A DNA stretch of 16,684 nucleotides, from NCBI GenBank assembly GCA_028708585.1, contig JAQVYO010000022.1, positions 1 to 16,684 on the forward strand. The letters run 5' to 3'. Position 1 is the stretch's first letter; each line of letters starts with the position of its first letter. The notes under the pieces are model-generated. The model ran no database searches. It saw nothing but the letters and a program-made list of their open reading frames with translations, and was not told where the DNA came from. Source of the stretch: Oscillospiraceae bacterium (lineage in GTDB: Bacteria; Bacillota; Clostridia; Oscillospirales; Oscillospiraceae). The position numbers and the translations under genes are program-made. Of this stretch, positions 14,029 to 16,684 are shown piece by piece.

Positions 14029-14637
14029 TTATAAGATGGAAAGCAGTTCCAGGGGCGTGGAGATCCGATAGGTGGGCTTTAGCTTCCGGGTGTCCTTTTT
14101 TCCGTCCAGCCCCCAGGTAACAAAAGCAATGTCAACTCCGGCCTTTTGGCAGGCACGGATATCCCGCCGCTCGTCTCCGACATAAAGAAGCGCCTCCGGA
14201 AGGCAGGCATGCTGCTTTAAAAATTTTCGGATGGACCGGTGCTTTGCATAAAGGCCCCTGGAGGAAAAGACGGGGATATCCAGATTGATCTGATAGAAAG
14301 CCAAAAATTTTTCAATGTTGGAAATCGTGTTGGAGGACAAAATAGCAAGACGGTAGCCCGCGGCCTGAAGGAAAGAAAGGACTTCCGGCATGCAGTCGAA
14401 TGCCTGGATGGCGTCGATCCGTTCCCCATACAGCTGCTTGAACTCCCATTCAATTTTACGCAGAAACAAAAGCAGGCTCATTTTCTTCCAAATCGAAAGA
14501 GGAGCATAGGGCTTAAATTCTTCGTAAGAGAACTTGTGAAAGCCATATTTGCCGCAAAGATGGGTTAGATTCTCATATACCACCTGTTCCGAGTCTGCAA
14601 TTGTGCCGTCAAAATCAAATAAAATATACTGGTACAA
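14029..14637 (-). CDS. HAD-superfamily hydrolase (phosphoglycolate phosphatase-like)
   Basis: A 202-residue haloacid-dehalogenase-type phosphatase. Motif I is FDFDGTIADS with nucleophile Asp8 and acid/base Asp10. A helical cap follows (about residues 15-85). Motif II is ILSSN with Ser101, motif III a Lys at 132 in LYAKHRS, and motif IV GDERRD with Asp155 and Asp159 for magnesium. The set is complete, so it should be catalytic. The small helical cap and length fit the Gph/PpaX-like subgroup, but the substrate cannot be read from sequence. The start is TTG (complement of 14635-14637), just after GGGGGGAG on the minus strand; no in-frame ATG lies upstream in reach. It is convergent with the B6 kinase and alone on its strand. 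Confidence 0.88.
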   Translation of the reverse strand: MYQYILFDFDGTIADSEQVVYENLTHLCGKYGFHKFSYEEFKPYAPLSIWKKMSLLLFLRKIEWEFKQLYGERIDAIQAFDCMPEVLSFLQAAGYRLAILSSNTISNIEKFLAFYQINLDIPVFSSRGLYAKHRSIRKFLKQHACLPEALLYVGDERRDIRACQKAGVDIAFVTWGLDGKKDTRKLKPTYRISTPLELLSIL

Positions 14638-14784
14638 TTTGCTCCCCCCAATGAAGAAGGTTTGTTTACAATTATTTCATAGAAAAAGCGAACTTCGTTC
14701 AATTTTATGGATTATGATACTCTCATAGAAGCAAGAGCTTCTTTACCATAGATAGCAAATCTTTTTCATTTTTCTCCCTCCAAC

Positions 14785-14844
14785 AAAAATGGACAGCCGC
14801 AGTCTTCAACCGGTCATTGAAGGCGGCGGTTGTCCATTTTTTTT
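14785..14844 (+). terminator. long near-perfect inverted repeat, likely bidirectional terminator or mobile-repeat remnant
   Basis: Bases 14785-14809 pair with 14817-14841: 25 positions with one A/G mismatch (14801/14825) and two G-T pairs, around a 7-nt loop (14810-14816). The arms begin ATGGACA and end TGTCCAT. A run of eight T (14837-14844) follows on the plus strand, and the A-run at 14785-14789 gives a T-run on the other. By structure it is an excellent terminator, yet no known gene ends just before it on either strand. Confidence 0.6.
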
Positions 14845-14884
14845 CATGCGCCGGGCCGCCGCATAAAATCCGCTTGCGAAGGTT

Positions 14885-14930
14885 CCCCCGGTTCGGGGGC
14901 CGTGCGCTGCGCCCCGTCCTGCGGGGCGCA
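14885..14930. repeat. two tandem GC-rich hairpins
   Basis: CCCCCG (14885-14890)/CGGGGG (14894-14899) forms a tight 6-bp stem with loop GTT. TGCGCCCCG (14908-14916)/CGGGGCGCA (14922-14930) forms a perfect 9-bp stem with loop TCCTG. Neither is followed by a T-tract. They could be part of a structured RNA, a REP-like element or a decayed terminator. Confidence 0.45.
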
Positions 14931-15053
14931 TGCGGCGTCAAGTAATTTGATTACTATATCAATTTTTGACGAAAAAATCAACGAACCGGCGGAATGATTT
15001 TTGGCAGATATGGAAGAATGTCAATCTGGAAAAAGGGCGCTCCGGAAAATGGC

Positions 15054-15158
15054 TGGCCCGGGCCAAAAATTCCTTGTTTGGAATTTATCTTGCATTTTCA
15101 GGCAAACTAAACAAGCCGGCGGACCGGGGTTCCGGTTTGCCGTTTCAAGGCGTCCGCC
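15054..15158 (+). repeat. series of inverted repeats upstream of the permease
   Basis: TGGCCCGGGCCA (15054-15065) is a perfect 12-bp palindrome. AAATTCC (15067-15073)/GGAATTT (15080-15086) is a 7-bp stem with a 6-nt loop. GGCGGAC (15118-15124)/GTCCGCC (15152-15158) encloses a smaller CCGG/CCGG pairing. Together they suggest a structured leader or operator region, but I do not recognise a known riboswitch class. Confidence 0.35.
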
Positions 15159-15223
15159 GCCTCTGGGGAAGAGGAAAGCAGGGTGGCCTTGTGATGCGGA
15201 TAAAAACGAAAGCGGAGAGAAAT

Positions 15224-16684
15224 ATGGAGAAAAAAGAAAAAGGACTGTCGGTATGGCAGCTAACCATGCTGGCCCTGGGAACAGTGGTGGGAGGCTCATT
15301 TTTCCTTGGTTCCGCCGTGGCTCTCCACGCTGCGGGTCCCTCCATCGTCCTGGCGTTTGCCTTTGGCGGCATTTTGGTTTATTTTATCCTTTCTGCGCTG
15401 TCGGAAATGACGGTGGCAAGCCCGGTCGAAGGTTCCTTCCGTTCTTATGCGGCCCGAGCCTTCGGACAGGGGACCGGCTTTGTGGTGGGCTGGGTTTACT
15501 GGACGGGGATGATTCTGGGAATGTCCAGCGAAGCGACGGCGGCCTCCATTTTGATACGTACCTGGCTGCCCGGCCTGCCCCTTTCAGTGTTGGGAAGCGC
15601 AATTATCCTGGCGGTGACCCTTTTGAACCTGCTGGGGACCGACAAGCTCAGCAATTTGGAAAGCGGCTTAGCCGCTATTAAACTGTTCGCCATTATATCT
15701 TTTATTTTTCTGGCGCTGGCGCTGATAGCGGGTTTGCTGCCGGGACTCCCTCCCGTGGGCGCCGGCTCTCTTGCGGGGGAACCTTTTTTTGCAGGCGGAA
15801 TTCCAGGGCTTGCAGGCAGCATGCTGATCGTTATGTTTTCCTATTCGGGCTTTGAAATCATCGGCCTTGCCGCTTCCGAGACCAGCCGCCCTAGGGAAAC
15901 GATTCCAAAAGCCATCCGTTACACGGTGATCTGCCTGGTGTCGCTGTATATCGTTGCGGTGGGCCTGATCCTGCCGTTGATTCCAACCGCCGCGCTGAAT
16001 GAAAACACAAGTCCTATTGTGGCGGCTCTGGACGGGCGCGGTATCGGATGGGCGGGCGCCGCCATCAATATTGTGTTGATTACGGCCATTTTATCCACTA
16101 TGCTGGCCACCATGTTTGGCCTTGGCAGGACAATCCGCTCCTTGGCGGAAGAAGGGCTTGCGCCCAAATGGCTGTGGGAAAACAAGGACGTTCCCCGGCG
16201 GGGGATATTGTTTTCCGGCCTGTGCATGCTTCTGGCTTTGGGGCTGGGCCTTTTGTTTCCCCGCGTATATCTGTTCTTGCTCAGCGCCGGAGGGTTTTCC
16301 GTTTTGTTTACCTATGCCGCTATTATGGCCACCCATATCCGGCTGCACAAAAAAACCGGCTGCCCGCCGGGCGGCAAGTATCAGATCTGGGGTTTTCCGT
16401 ATACCTCGGTTTTTACCCTGGCTGCCCTTTTGACCGCCATTGCCAGCATGCCTTTTGTTCCCGGCCAGGCTTCCGGTCTTGTGGCGGGAGGAATCATCGT
16501 CCTCTTTTTTATCTTATACTATGCGGCGTACCGGCTGGCCCGGGGCGGAAAAAAGACCTTTGAAACCCGCAGGATGCGGTATTTTCGCAAAACCCAACCG
16601 GAGCTTGCGGCGGAGCTTTCCAGAGAGCTTTCCAGCCTTTCGCCCCGGGAAACAGGAGCGATGGACGGCGGACCGCTGGGAGAT
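15224..16684 (+). CDS. APC-family amino acid permease, 3' end outside window
   Basis: 487 codons without a stop to the right edge. The product is a polytopic transporter of the amino acid-polyamine-organocation superfamily, with about 12 predicted membrane helices, importing an amino acid with protons or by exchange. Seen: a short charged start (MEKKEKGLSVWQL), first helix with the substrate-binding loop GTVVGGSFFLGSA, SALSEMTVASPVEGSFRSYA (the conserved loop after helix 2), GWVYWTGMILG, MFSYSGFEIIGLAASE (helix 6 region), STMLATMFGLGRTIRSLAEEG, and a charged cytoplasmic tail (RRMRYFRKTQPELAAELS). ATG 15224 sits 6 nt after GGAG (15214-15217). In-frame GTG 15191 and ATG 15194 are weaker options. 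The substrate cannot be assigned. The tail is already long for the family, so the stop is probably near. Confidence 0.92.
   Translation, partial: MEKKEKGLSVWQLTMLALGTVVGGSFFLGSAVALHAAGPSIVLAFAFGGILVYFILSALSEMTVASPVEGSFRSYAARAFGQGTGFVVGWVYWTGMILGMSSEATAASILIRTWLPGLPLSVLGSAIILAVTLLNLLGTDKLSNLESGLAAIKLFAIISFIFLALALIAGLLPGLPPVGAGSLAGEPFFAGGIPGLAGSMLIVMFSYSGFEIIGLAASETSRPRETIPKAIRYTVICLVSLYIVAVGLILPLIPTAALNENTSPIVAALDGRGIGWAGAAINIVLITAILSTMLATMFGLGRTIRSLAEEGLAPKWLWENKDVPRRGILFSGLCMLLALGLGLLFPRVYLFLLSAGGFSVLFTYAAIMATHIRLHKKTGCPPGGKYQIWGFPYTSVFTLAALLTAIASMPFVPGQASGLVAGGIIVLFFILYYAAYRLARGGKKTFETRRMRYFRKTQPELAAELSRELSSLSPRETGAMDGGPLGD

Larger units (their letters stand above)
14638..15223. other. gene-free, hairpin-rich intergenic region
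   Basis: No convincing coding frame in 586 nt. In order it holds: the AT-rich upstream region of the HAD gene with no clear promoter; a small GAAGC-AAGA-GCTTC hairpin (about 14728-14741); a 57-nt near-perfect inverted repeat (14785-14841); two GC-rich perfect hairpins (14885-14899 and 14908-14930); an AT-rich stretch (14940-15000); and three inverted repeats at 15054-15065, 15067-15086 and 15118-15158, before the permease RBS. The plus-strand open frame from 15001 overlaps the permease in another frame and shows no family features. Confidence 0.6.

Noticed and set aside
14881..14930. Possible tRNA or T-arm (GGTTC within a GC stem)
   Set aside because: No acceptor stem, anticodon arm or D-arm can be arranged around it.
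14723..14941. 72-codon minus-strand open frame
   Set aside because: It runs through the strong hairpins, has an Arg/Pro-rich composition and no ribosome-binding site.
15001..15681. 226-codon plus-strand open frame
   Set aside because: It overlaps the permease in another frame. The permease frame shows membrane helices and family motifs, while this one is Gly/Arg-rich.
1..16684. CRISPR array, insertion sequence or prophage genes
   Set aside because: No direct repeats with regular spacers and no transposase, integrase or phage structural gene were seen in any frame.

Overview
The window looks like chromosomal DNA of a Gram-positive anaerobe of the class Clostridia, probably Oscillospiraceae/Ruminococcaceae-like. 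The grounds are: strong GGAGG ribosome-binding sites; a Firmicutes-type split tyrosine kinase system for exopolysaccharide (separate membrane activator, kinase and PHP-type phosphatase); separate CoaB and CoaC proteins; an S-layer-homology (SLH) anchored surface protein; and a cobalamin riboswitch ending in an intrinsic terminator. The genus is a guess; the cell-wall type is well supported.

Layout. (1) 1-3804: the end of an exopolysaccharide/capsule locus. It holds the 3' part of a CapD/EpsC-type nucleotide-sugar 4,6-dehydratase, a membrane-anchored protein of unknown function, a Wzz/CapA-type chain-length protein, a BY-type tyrosine kinase and its PHP-family phosphatase. (2) 3805-4411: an intergenic region with a -10 box, a complete cobalamin riboswitch closed by a P1 stem, and a 12-bp terminator hairpin. 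(3) 4412-10042: one 1876-residue secreted protein with beta-rich GLUG and PEGA-like repeats, an alpha/alpha-toroid plus DUF4430 module resembling transcobalamin/intrinsic factor, and three C-terminal SLH repeats, followed by a terminator. (4) 10183-12675: a consensus promoter followed by coaB (probable CTG start), coaC and a P1-family (S58) peptidase. (5) 12853-13698: a pyridoxal/pyridoxamine kinase. (6) about 13765-13920: a frameshifted, truncated remnant of a MetN-like ABC ATPase. (7) 14029-14637, minus strand: a HAD-family phosphatase. (8) 14638-15223: a gene-free stretch rich in inverted repeats. (9) 15224 to the right edge: an APC-family amino acid permease with its 3' end outside the window.

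The most interesting system is region 2+3. A B12-sensing riboswitch stands directly before a gene for a wall-anchored protein whose central module has the same two-part architecture as vertebrate B12 carriers. The simplest reading is a surface cobalamin-capture protein, made when B12 is scarce and held at the S-layer/cell wall. Family assignments are by motif recognition only; no database search was run.
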